Source of the DNA: Mycolicibacterium sphagni
Lineage (GTDB): Bacteria; Actinomycetota; Actinomycetes; Mycobacteriales; Mycobacteriaceae
Direction: 5' to 3'
Length of the DNA: 64,000 bases
NCBI RefSeq assembly: GCF_013337765.1
Contig: NZ_VBSB01000035.1
Span: 558,742-622,741 of the forward strand
The notes beneath the pieces are model-generated. The model worked only from the letters and a program-made list of their open reading frames with translations. It searched no databases and was not told the origin of the DNA. Position 1 is the stretch's first letter, and every line of letters begins with the position of its first letter. Position numbers and translations under genes: made by a program. Below, piece by piece: positions 44,644 through 51,838 of this stretch.

Positions 44644-44937
44644 TCAGGTTTCCCGCGGGGCGACCATCGTCAGATCGGCTGCGGCAGTGTGTTCATGACC
44701 CAGGAACGCCGCTCCACCGGTGGTCAGCTTCTCGGCAGTCGACACCAACCGTGCTGCCACAGCCTGACCAGCAGTGTCCACGCCGGCATGGAGAGTCTGC
44801 ACCGCCGCGGCAGTCGCTTGGCCCGGTGCTATAGCGCCCGCCTGGTGGCGGCTCACTGAAGTTACCTCGGCGGCCAGTGCCGAACACCGGACCGCCAACA
44901 TCTCGAGGCTTTCGGGGTCCACATCCAGCACGGACAT
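44644..44937 (-). CDS. EspC-like type VII secretion substrate
   Basis: 97 residues, all helical, without a signal peptide. VDPESLEMLAVRCSALAAEV followed by a second helix (TAAAVQTLHAGVDTAGQAVAARLVSTAEKLTTGGAAF) gives the helix-turn-helix hairpin of the EspC/DUF2580 family. Near the C-terminus FLGHE fits the type VII export signal Y-x3-D/E with Phe in place of Tyr. It is the first gene of the cassette and would pair with the WXG effector for export. Family assignment is by pattern. Confidence 0.68.
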   Translation of the reverse strand: MSVLDVDPESLEMLAVRCSALAAEVTSVSRHQAGAIAPGQATAAAVQTLHAGVDTAGQAVAARLVSTAEKLTTGGAAFLGHEHTAAADLTMVAPRET

Positions 44938-45020
44938 GAATCAAACTCTAGCGTCGCAGGACGGAAGGGCCAGTCACTTCGATTGGGCGCGGATCAGGCC
45001 CACCGATCCGACCATGTCTT

Positions 45021-45055
45021 GTGAAGCTAAGGGGATTCGAACCCCTGGCCCCCAC
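45021..45055 (-). other. Isolated tRNA/tmRNA-like T-arm and 3' acceptor fragment
   Basis: On the minus strand, AGGGG-TTCGAAT-CCCCT (45046-45030) is a perfect 5-bp stem with a canonical T-loop, followed by an acceptor-like TAGCTTC and A. No matching 5' half is found nearby, so it is a fragment, not a gene. It sits just inside the right island border and may be a leftover attachment site from another integration event. Confidence 0.45.
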
Positions 45056-45077
45056 CGCGCCGCGGCTGTGAAAAAAG

Positions 45078-45163
45078 TGTCCGAGGGGGGACTTGAACCC
45101 CCACGCCCGTTAATAGGGCACTAGCACCTCAAGCTAGCGCGTCTGCCATTCCGCCACTCGGAC
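45078..45163 (-). tRNA. tRNA-Leu (anticodon GAG)
   Basis: 86-nt class II tRNA. Acceptor GTCCGAG pairs with CTCGGAC; the discriminator is A. D-arm GCG/CGC with GG in the loop; anticodon stem CTAGC/GCTAG with loop TTGAGGT, giving GAG. Long variable arm with GCCC/GGGC pairing; T-arm GGGGG-TTCAAGT-CCCCC. CCA is not encoded. Six Ts follow immediately (45076-45071, minus strand), consistent with termination. It reads CUC/CUU leucine codons. It forms the right border of the island, intact as expected for an attR-type site. Confidence 0.95.
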
Positions 45164-45254
45164 CTCGCCCCTTGGACAGCCAGGGGCAGCTAAGGCTAAC
45201 GGATCGAGGTCCGCAGCCCAAAACGAGCCCCGACGGCTCGAACCCTTCGCCGAG

Positions 45255-45302
45255 CGTAACGCCAGGGAGACGTTCGGCGCCGAATCGCGCCCTGGCGTTA
45301 CG
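45255..45302. repeat. Long nested inverted repeat between tRNA-Leu and a lipoprotein gene
   Basis: CGTAACGCCAGGG (45255-45267) and CCCTGGCGTTACG (45290-45302) are perfect 13-bp arms. Within the 22-base centre lies a second perfect palindrome, TTCGGCGCCGAA (45273-45284). The whole could fold as one long hairpin. It is placed after the lipoprotein stop (minus strand), so could end that transcript, or be one copy of a dispersed intergenic repeat. Confidence 0.6.
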
Positions 45303-45324
45303 TTTGGCGCGCGGGGCACCAAAA

Positions 45325-46014
45325 CTAGGCCGTGGGCAGCCGTCCGGCGATCTGGCCGGCGATCGCACTGGCCGCGGCGGTCGGGCCGTCCAGGCTGCAC
45401 GCCTCGACGTCCACCGCGATATTGCTGTGCACGGTCAACGCCCGCTGGCATGCCCAGCGCTGCGGGCTCTGCTGCACCCGCGACACTGCCAGCACGTCGT
45501 TGTCGGTGCTGGTCTGGCCCACCGACCACACCTGGGGAGGCCCGATCGGCTGCGCGTAGTTCAGCTCCCGGCTGGAGCACGCCGCCCAGCCCCGCTGCGA
45601 CGCGGTGAAGAAATCCGCCGCGGCCTGCGCACTGGGGAACGCTACGACCGCCTGCACGGCGTAGTGCGACCACTCCGGCGCGGTCGGCGGATCCCGCAGC
45701 ACCTGACCGTGCACGGCCGTCGACCCGCTGGTCGCATACACGCCCTGCTGGGCCGCACCGGCGATGGCCAGGCAATTCACGTCGGCGAAGTGGGCGCTGT
45801 CGTTCCAGGCCTTGTTGACGTCGGTGGTGACGACAACGTCGTCGCTGGACAGTGCCGCACCCACGTCGGGCGCCGACAACAGCAGGGTCGGCAGGGCATC
45901 CGGGCTGGTCAGCGGTACTTTACCGGCGGGCATCGCGGTCCCCGTGGTGATCGCCGAACAGCCGCTGACCAACAGGCACAGCGCCGCGGCGAGCACGGGG
46001 AGGCGGGGGGTCAC
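45325..46014 (-). CDS. Lipoprotein with PknH-like extracellular sensor domain
   Basis: About 229 residues. A signal peptide with lipobox (LVSGC) is followed by a domain typical of mycobacterial PknH_C/LppH proteins. It contains LLLSAPDVGAALSS, CLAIAGAAQQGVY, AVVAFPSAQAAADFFTASQRGWAACSS and the closing ACQRALTVHSNIAVDVEAC, with several Cys for disulfides. Such domains are thought to bind ligands outside the membrane. A -10-like TATAGG is at 46034-46029; GTG at 46014 is preferred to TTG at 46026, which lies only 2-3 bases from it. Confidence 0.78.
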   Translation of the reverse strand: MTPRLPVLAAALCLLVSGCSAITTGTAMPAGKVPLTSPDALPTLLLSAPDVGAALSSDDVVVTTDVNKAWNDSAHFADVNCLAIAGAAQQGVYATSGSTAVHGQVLRDPPTAPEWSHYAVQAVVAFPSAQAAADFFTASQRGWAACSSRELNYAQPIGPPQVWSVGQTSTDNDVLAVSRVQQSPQRWACQRALTVHSNIAVDVEACSLDGPTAAASAIAGQIAGRLPTA

Positions 46015-46128
46015 CCGGTAAATCAAACCCTATATCGGCGTGTTGCGCGAGTGGTTGAAGGGAAACTTGTGATAATGCCCGACCTCTGCGCCCACGGGCT
46101 CGCCGCGCCAGTGGTAGGAAAGGGGACT

Positions 46129-47454
46129 GTGACTCAACCCGTGGACGAGGTCGTCGATCTCGTCAGCGCCCTGATCCGGTTCGACACCTCCAACACCGGT
46201 GAGCTGGCCACCACCAAGGGTGAGGCGGAGTGTGCCCTCTGGGTCGCCGAGCAGCTGTCCGCGGTCGGGTACGCCACCGAATATGTCGAGTCCGGTGCAC
46301 CGGGCCGCGGCAACGTCTTCGCCCGGCTTCCCGGCGCCGACCGCAGCCGTGCCGCGCTGCTGATCCACGGCCACCTCGACGTCGTCCCCGCCGAGCCTGC
46401 GGACTGGAGCGTGCATCCCTTCTCCGGCGCCGTCGCCGACGGCTATGTCTGGGGTCGCGGCGCGGTCGACATGAAGGACATGTGCGGCATGATGATCGCC
46501 GTTGCCAGGCACTTCAAGCGGGCCGGCATTGTCCCGCCGCGTGATCTGGTGTTCGCCTTCGTCGCCGACGAGGAGCACGGCGGTACCTACGGCGCGCAGT
46601 GGTTGGTGGACAACCGTCCCGACCTGTTCGAGGGCATCACCGAGGCCATCGGCGAAGTGGGGGGCTTCTCGCTCACGGTGCCGCACAAGGACGGCGGGGA
46701 GCGCAGGCTCTACCTCATCGAGACCGCCGAAAAAGGGCTGTCGTGGATGCGGCTGACCGCCCGCGGCCGCGCCGGTCACGGCTCGATGGTGCACGACGAC
46801 AACGCCGTCACCGCGGTCGCCGAGGCCGTTGCCCGCCTGGGCCGTCACCAATTCCCTTTGGTGCTCACCGATTCCGTGGAACAGTTCCTCACCGCGGTCG
46901 CTGAAGAGACCGGCTACAGCTTCGACCCGAGCTCGCCGGATCTCGACGGCACGATCGCCAAGCTCGGCGGCATCGCCCGCATCGTCGGCGCGACATTGCG
47001 CGACACCGCCAACCCCACCATGCTCAAGGCGGGCTACAAGGCCAACGTCATCCCGCAGACCGCCGAGGCCGTCATCGACTGCCGGGTGCTGCCCGGGCGC
47101 AAGGAAGCCTTCGAGCGCGAGATCGACGAACTCATCGGTCCGGACGTCACCCGCTCCTGGGAGCGTGACCTGCCCTCGTACGAGACGACATTCGACGGCG
47201 ACCTCGTCGACGCGATGAATGACGCACTGCTGGCGGTCGATCCGGAAGCCCGGACGGTGCCGTACATGCTGTCCGGTGGAACGGATGCGAAAGCCTTTGC
47301 CCGCCTTGGTATCCGCTGTTTCGGATTCATCCCGCTGCGGCTGCCGCCCGAGTTGGACTTCGCGGCGCTGTTCCACGGCATCGACGAGCGGGTACCCGTG
47401 GACGCACTGCATTTCGGCGTCCGCGTGCTCGAGCATTTCCTGAAGAACTGCTGA
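46129..47454 (+). CDS. M20-family metallopeptidase (DapE/ArgE-like, Rv2141c-type)
   Basis: 441-residue zinc-dependent M20 hydrolase of dipeptide/acyl-amino-acid type. Zinc ligands and catalytic residues are visible: LLIHGHLDVVPAE, GRGAVDMKDMCGMM, FAFVADEEHGGTYGAQWL (catalytic Glu pair) and the late MLSGGTDAKAF. The dimerisation-domain lid (GRAGHGSMVHDDNAV) is also present. The frame is open far upstream, but the GTG at 46129 has an AAGGGG site and begins with normal sequence. The M. tuberculosis equivalent (Rv2141c) precedes the same PEBP gene. The natural substrate is uncertain. Confidence 0.88.
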   Translation: MTQPVDEVVDLVSALIRFDTSNTGELATTKGEAECALWVAEQLSAVGYATEYVESGAPGRGNVFARLPGADRSRAALLIHGHLDVVPAEPADWSVHPFSGAVADGYVWGRGAVDMKDMCGMMIAVARHFKRAGIVPPRDLVFAFVADEEHGGTYGAQWLVDNRPDLFEGITEAIGEVGGFSLTVPHKDGGERRLYLIETAEKGLSWMRLTARGRAGHGSMVHDDNAVTAVAEAVARLGRHQFPLVLTDSVEQFLTAVAEETGYSFDPSSPDLDGTIAKLGGIARIVGATLRDTANPTMLKAGYKANVIPQTAEAVIDCRVLPGRKEAFEREIDELIGPDVTRSWERDLPSYETTFDGDLVDAMNDALLAVDPEARTVPYMLSGGTDAKAFARLGIRCFGFIPLRLPPELDFAALFHGIDERVPVDALHFGVRVLEHFLKNC

Positions 47455-47479
47455 CCCACCACGAAAGGAAGCCCCTCAC

Positions 47480-48010
47480 ATGGCATTTCCCTACAACCCG
47501 TATGAGTTTCTGCCTGCGCTGCCTGGTTTCACGCTGACCAGCAACGACATCACCGACGGACAGCCGCTGAAGAACGCTCAGGTCAGCGGGATCATGGGCG
47601 CCGGCGGCGAGGATGTCTCGCCGCAGCTGAGCTGGTCGGGCTTCCCGGAGGAGACCCGCAGCTTCGCCGTCACCGTGTACGACCCCGACGCCCCTACCGC
47701 ATCCGGCTTCTGGCACTGGGCGGTGGCCAACCTGCCGGCCACCGTCACCGAACTGCCGACCGGTATCGGTGACGGTTCGCTGCTGCCCGGCGACGCCGTG
47801 ACGCTCGTCAACGACGCCGGTATCCGCCGCTTCCTCGGTGCCGCCCCGCCGGCCGGACACGGCTACCACCGTTACTACGTCGCCGTGCACGCGGTGAAGG
47901 TGGAGAAGCTAGAGCTCTCCGAGGACGCCAGCCCCGCCTATCTCGGGTTCAACCTGTTCATGAATTCGATTGCCCGCGCTGTCATTCACGGCACCTACGA
48001 ACAAAATTAG
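47480..48010 (+). CDS. PEBP/YbhB family protein (Rv2140c-type)
   Basis: 176-residue phosphatidylethanolamine-binding-protein fold. Signature strands: TSNDITDGQPLKNAQVSG, DVSPQLSWSGFPEETRSFAVTVYDPDAPTASGFWHWAV, and GYHRYYVAVHAVKV near the ligand pocket. Mycobacterial homologues bind small hydrophobic or lipid-like molecules. It follows the M20 gene by 25 bp with GAAAGGA in the gap. Its 3' end overlaps the start of the next gene by about 40 bp. Confidence 0.92.
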   Translation: MAFPYNPYEFLPALPGFTLTSNDITDGQPLKNAQVSGIMGAGGEDVSPQLSWSGFPEETRSFAVTVYDPDAPTASGFWHWAVANLPATVTELPTGIGDGSLLPGDAVTLVNDAGIRRFLGAAPPAGHGYHRYYVAVHAVKVEKLELSEDASPAYLGFNLFMNSIARAVIHGTYEQN

Positions 48011-49507
48011 GGTCCGTGCCGCGCTGGCGGCCATCGCGTTCGTGGCTGGCTGCAGCACGGCGGTCGAGGGGAAGCCTCAGGCAACGACACCGGCGCTGGG
48101 TCCACCGGCGCCGGTGGCGTGGTCGCCGTGCCACGACCTCGATGGCGCTGACGACGCTCCGACCGGTGCCGAATGCGGCGAGGTCGTGGTGCCCGTCGAC
48201 TACTCCACATCGAATGGCGTCGTCGCCCATCTGGCGCTCATCCGGTTTCCTGCGACCGGCCCGAAGATCGGCTCACTTGTCGTCAATCCGGGAGGGCCGG
48301 GCGGGTCAGGTGTCGACGCGGCCATCAAGCTGGTGAAATCGCTGCCGCCGGAACTTCGTCAGCGGTTCGATTTCGTCGGATTCGACCCTCGCGGAGTGGG
48401 CGCGTCGACTCCGGCGTTGTGGTGCAACTCCGATGCGGACAACGACGCCAATCGTGCCGACGCTCAGGTCGACTACAGCCCCGCGGGTGTCGCCCACATC
48501 GAGAACATCGAGAAGCAGTTCGCGGGGCGGTGTTTGGACAAGATGGGCACCGACTTCCTGGCCAATATCGGGACAGTCAACGTCGCCAGGGACCTCGATC
48601 GGATCCGGATCGCGCTCGGCGACGAGAAGCTGAACTACCTGGGTTACTCGTATGGCACTGACATCGGCTCGACCTATGCCGAGGCCTATCCCGACAAGGT
48701 GCGGGCGATGGTCCTCGACGGTGCCGTCGACCCCAATGCCGATCCGATCCAGGCCAGCATCGACCAGGCGGCTGCCTTCCAAAAGGCATTCAATGACTAC
48801 GTCGCCGATTGCGTGAACGACGCCGGTTGCCCGCTCGGCACCGACCCGGCCAAGGCCGTCGACGTCTTCCACCACTTGGTGGATCCGTTGGTGGCCAGGC
48901 CCGCTGACACCATCGATCCCCGGGGGCTGGGCTACAGCGACGCGATCACCGGAACGCTGATGGCGCTGTACTCGCCGACGATGTGGTCGACTCTCAACTA
49001 CGGGCTGGCCGAGTTGACCGACGGGCGTGGCGACGTGCTCCTGCGGCTGGCCGACGCATACTTCACCCGCGACAAGCACGGCCACTACACGAATGCCCAT
49101 GACGTTCAGAACGCCGTCAATTGCGTCGACGAACCCCGAACACCGACCGGGCCAAGGCCATCGACAAAGACCGGCAGCTGCGACAGGTGGCACCCTTCGC
49201 CACCTATGGGCAATTCACCGGTAACGCGCCCCTGGACGTGTGTGCGTTCTGGCCGGTGCCGCCGTCCAGCGGCCCGCACGCGGTGTCCGTGCCGGGCCTT
49301 CCGCCGGTGCTGGTGGTTTCCACCACCCACGATCCGGCGACGCCGTACCACGCGGGTGTCGAGTTGGCCGGAGAGTTCGGGGGCCGGTTACTGACCTACG
49401 ACGGCACCCAACACACTGTGGTGTTTCACCGCCAAGCCTGTGTCGACAACTACGTGGCGGCCTACCTGATCGACCTCACCCTGCCGCCCCCGGACTCGCG
49501 TTGCTGA
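47970..49507 (+). pseudogene. TAP-type alpha/beta-hydrolase lipoprotein, frameshifted
   Basis: About 510 residues if the frame is repaired. A lipobox (FVAGC) and the hydrolase blocks NPGGPGGSGVDA (oxyanion), GYSYGTDIGSTYAEAYPD (nucleophile Ser) are in the first frame. The TAP-like C-terminal domain with the catalytic Asp (VVSTTHDPATPYHAG) and His (DGTQHTVV) continues one frame back. The shift lies within the CCCC run at 49134-49137: one missing C restores TDRAKAIDKDRQLRQ. The unshifted frame runs on to 49394 as Arg/Pro-rich sequence. It is either a real disrupted gene or a sequencing error. Likely start TTG 47970. Confidence 0.7.
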
Positions 49508-49512
49508 CAATC

Positions 49513-50532
49513 ATGAAGAAGTTGCTTCCCGCGCTGGCCGCTATCGCCTTGGTGGCCGGATGTGGCTCTGGCACAACCACACCGGCGGCCGGCACGTACA
49601 GCTCGTTCACCCAGGGCTACACGGTGCCGTGGGTGGGATCGCCGGACTTCGCGAATCTGCGCCGCACGCTGAAAGTCGACGTGTCGGTCAACGGCGGCAC
49701 GGTATCGCCGTTCACCGTCGACACCGGGTCGGTGGGCGTGGTCGTGCCGGCGGCCGAAGTGCCGAACATTCCGGCCGGCGCTCCCGCCGGTGAGCTGACC
49801 TACAGTTCCAGCGGTCTGCAGCTGAGCGGGGTGTGGGTGACGATGCCGGTGCGGTTCCCGCGCGCCGTCGACGCCGCAGGCGCCAGCGCGCCCGCGGAGG
49901 CGACCGTGCCGGTGCTTGCCGTGACGAGCTCGAAATGTCTTGGTGATGGCGTCAATTCGCACGGCTGCACGGGTGGGATCCCGCACATGCTCGGCGTCGG
50001 GTTCGGCCGTGGACCGAACCGGTCGCCGATGTACAACCCGTTGCTGAACCTGACGGCGATGGCGAACGGCACGATGCGGCGCGGCTACATCATCGGCCGC
50101 GGCGGTCTGTCGCTGGGACTCACGCGCGCCAATGTCACGGGTGCGTGGATCATGCAGCAACTGACGAGTGCCGGCGCCCCGGCCGAGGGCACTCACAACG
50201 ATTGGCTGACGCCGACGGGCGGGTTCCAATTAGGTTCCGGCCCCACTCATTCCGGCAAGGTGCTGATCGACACCGGCCTGCTGGACATGATCGTCGAGGC
50301 CGACGGACTACCGTCGAGCGGGATCGTGCCTGCCGGCACCGCGCTGACGATCAACGTGGGCGACCTCCACTACAGCTTCGCGGTGGGGGATGGCGGTGCG
50401 CAGACGCCGATCGGCGTGCATCACGCGCGGGCGGCGAACGGCACGTTCGTCAACACCGGGCTGCGGGCGCTGGGCCGCTACGACCTGCTCTACGACGCCG
50501 ACGGGGGATTCTTGGGACTGCGTGCCGAATGA
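49513..50532 (+). CDS. Aspartic-protease-like lipoprotein
   Basis: 339 residues with signal peptide and lipobox (LVAGC), so a lipid-anchored exported protein. Two Asp-Thr-Gly motifs, FTVDTGSVGVVVP (about residue 70) and VLIDTGLLDMIVE (about 255), suggest a two-lobed aspartic-protease fold like the PecA/PE-PGRS-type proteases of mycobacteria. The closing GRYDLLYDADGGFLGLR resembles the C-terminal strand of pepsin-like lobes. ATG at 49513 is 5 bp after the hydrolase stop; it is probably co-transcribed. The 3' end overlaps pyrD, on the other strand, by 43 bp. Confidence 0.72.
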   Translation: MKKLLPALAAIALVAGCGSGTTTPAAGTYSSFTQGYTVPWVGSPDFANLRRTLKVDVSVNGGTVSPFTVDTGSVGVVVPAAEVPNIPAGAPAGELTYSSSGLQLSGVWVTMPVRFPRAVDAAGASAPAEATVPVLAVTSSKCLGDGVNSHGCTGGIPHMLGVGFGRGPNRSPMYNPLLNLTAMANGTMRRGYIIGRGGLSLGLTRANVTGAWIMQQLTSAGAPAEGTHNDWLTPTGGFQLGSGPTHSGKVLIDTGLLDMIVEADGLPSSGIVPAGTALTINVGDLHYSFAVGDGGAQTPIGVHHARAANGTFVNTGLRALGRYDLLYDADGGFLGLRAE

Positions 50533-51587
50533 GCCGACCCGACCGCATCGGCCAGTGAACTGAAGCCGCCTGCGTGTAGCCGCTCGGCGATACCGTCGTG
50601 AATCTGCTTGGCCCACAACCCACCGCCGTAGATGAATCCGGTGTAGCCCTGCAGTAGTGACGCCCCCGCAGTGATGCGCTCCCAGGCGTCGTCGGCGGTT
50701 TCGATACCGCCCACACTGATCAGCACCAGGTCGCTGCCGACCCGGCCGTACAGCCGGCGCAGGACCTCCAGCGCCCGCCGCGCCACCGGCGCACCCGAGA
50801 TCCCGCCGGCTCCGAGGTCGTCGACACCGGGTGTGCGCAGACCGACCCGGGAGATCGTGGTGTTGGTCGCCACGATGCCGGCCAGTCCCAGTTCGACGGC
50901 CAGGTCCGCGACGGCGTCGACGTCCTCGTCGGACAGGTCGGGGGCGATCTTCACCAGCACCGGGGTCGTGGTTTCCTCCAGCACGGCCGACAGGATCGGC
51001 CGCAGCGACTCGACCGCCTGCAGGTCACGCAGCCCGGGGGTGTTCGGGGAGCTGACGTTCACCACCACGTAGTCGGCCAGTGGGCCGAGAAGCCGTGCGC
51101 TGGCCCGGTAATCGTCGGCGGCCAGCTCCGGTGGGGTGACCTTGGACTTGCCGATGTTCACCCCGATCGGTGCCTCGGGGTGGTGGCGAGCCAGCTGCAG
51201 CGCCAGCTGCCCGGCGCCGTGGTTGTTGAATCCCATCCTGTTGAGCAGCGCCCGGTCCTCGGGCAGGCGGAACAGCCGCGGCTGCGGGTTGCCCGGCTGG
51301 GCTTGGGCGGTCACGGTGCCGACCTCGGCGTAGCCGAATCCCAACGCCTCCCAGGTGTTCAGGCCCAGGCCATCCTTGTCGAAGCCGGCGGCCAGCCCGA
51401 GCGGGCCGGGGAATCGCACTCCGAACACCGTGCTGGCCAGCACCGAATCCTGCGGGGCGAGCCGGCGGCGCAGCGGCTTGCGGGTCAGTTCGGAGGCGGT
51501 GGCGGCGCGCAACGAGCCGAATACCAGCGTGTGGATACGTTCGGCAGGAACCAGGAAGAAGGCCCGCCGCAGCGCTGCGTAGATCAC
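50490..51587 (-). CDS. pyrD: Dihydroorotate dehydrogenase (quinone), class 2
   Basis: Membrane-associated flavoenzyme oxidising dihydroorotate to orotate in pyrimidine synthesis, passing electrons to menaquinone. 365 residues with the N-terminal class 2 helical extension. FMN/substrate blocks are FPGPLGLAAGFDKDG, RMGFNNHGAGQLA, VVNVSSPNTPGLRDLQ (catalytic Ser) and LVKIAPDL, with TNTTISR and GGIETADDAWERITAGA near the end. GTG start overlapping the small upstream gene (GTGA). Confidence 0.95.
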   Translation of the reverse strand: MIYAALRRAFFLVPAERIHTLVFGSLRAATASELTRKPLRRRLAPQDSVLASTVFGVRFPGPLGLAAGFDKDGLGLNTWEALGFGYAEVGTVTAQAQPGNPQPRLFRLPEDRALLNRMGFNNHGAGQLALQLARHHPEAPIGVNIGKSKVTPPELAADDYRASARLLGPLADYVVVNVSSPNTPGLRDLQAVESLRPILSAVLEETTTPVLVKIAPDLSDEDVDAVADLAVELGLAGIVATNTTISRVGLRTPGVDDLGAGGISGAPVARRALEVLRRLYGRVGSDLVLISVGGIETADDAWERITAGASLLQGYTGFIYGGGLWAKQIHDGIAERLHAGGFSSLADAVGSAHSARSPKNPPSAS

Positions 51588-51838
51588 AGCGCGGGTTGGT
51601 CGGTGGTCTGGCCGTTGAGGCGAGATTTCTTGCGCCGCAGAAGAACTCGTCGACTTCCGTCAGTATAGAGTCGCACCCTGGTCAGTTCCCAGCCGCGGTA
51701 TTCGGCCTCGATGGACAATCGCGTCGACGCCGTGACACGGGTGACGTCCGGTGGCAGCCGCAGGGGAATCCACTCGTAGTCGTCGGACAGCTCGACTTCC
51801 CAGCTCGCCGGCATCCGGCCCCGGTGTGCCGCACTCAC
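51584..51838 (-). CDS. DUF5703-like small protein
   Basis: 84 residues of unknown function. The conserved core is SWEVELSDDYEWIPLRLPPDVTRVTASTRLSIEAEYRGWELTRVRLY, which has the look of a beta-sandwich domain of the actinobacterial DUF5703 family. The GTG at 51838 overlaps the lppL stop by 4 bp and its own stop overlaps pyrD by 4 bp, so the three are coupled. An ATG further in (MPASWEVEL) is an alternative start. Confidence 0.75.
   Translation of the reverse strand: MSAAHRGRMPASWEVELSDDYEWIPLRLPPDVTRVTASTRLSIEAEYRGWELTRVRLYTDGSRRVLLRRKKSRLNGQTTDQPAL

Larger units (their letters stand above)
42438..45163. mobile_element. Putative tRNA-Leu-integrated island with a type VII secretion cassette
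   Basis: Bounded by two direct tRNA-Leu-derived repeats offset by exactly 2,640 bp, the right one intact, the left decayed. Composition inside is visibly richer in A/T than the flanks. Content: a small ORF of unknown function (+) and a minus-strand operon of an EspC-like protein, a WXG-motif effector-like protein and a third protein. No integrase, relaxase or transposase is present, so it is either a remnant or mobilised in trans. The LLM enzyme gene abuts the left border. Confidence 0.6.

Noticed and set aside
42438..45163. A conventional prophage or integrative element
   Set aside because: The att-like repeats are there, but the 2.6-kb interior has no integrase, excisionase, structural or replication gene.
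45172..46128. Open frame continuous with the M20 peptidase that would add over 300 residues upstream
   Set aside because: It runs antisense through a lipoprotein gene and next to the tRNA-Leu, reads as Arg/Gly-rich sequence, and the GTG at 46129 has a good ribosome binding site.
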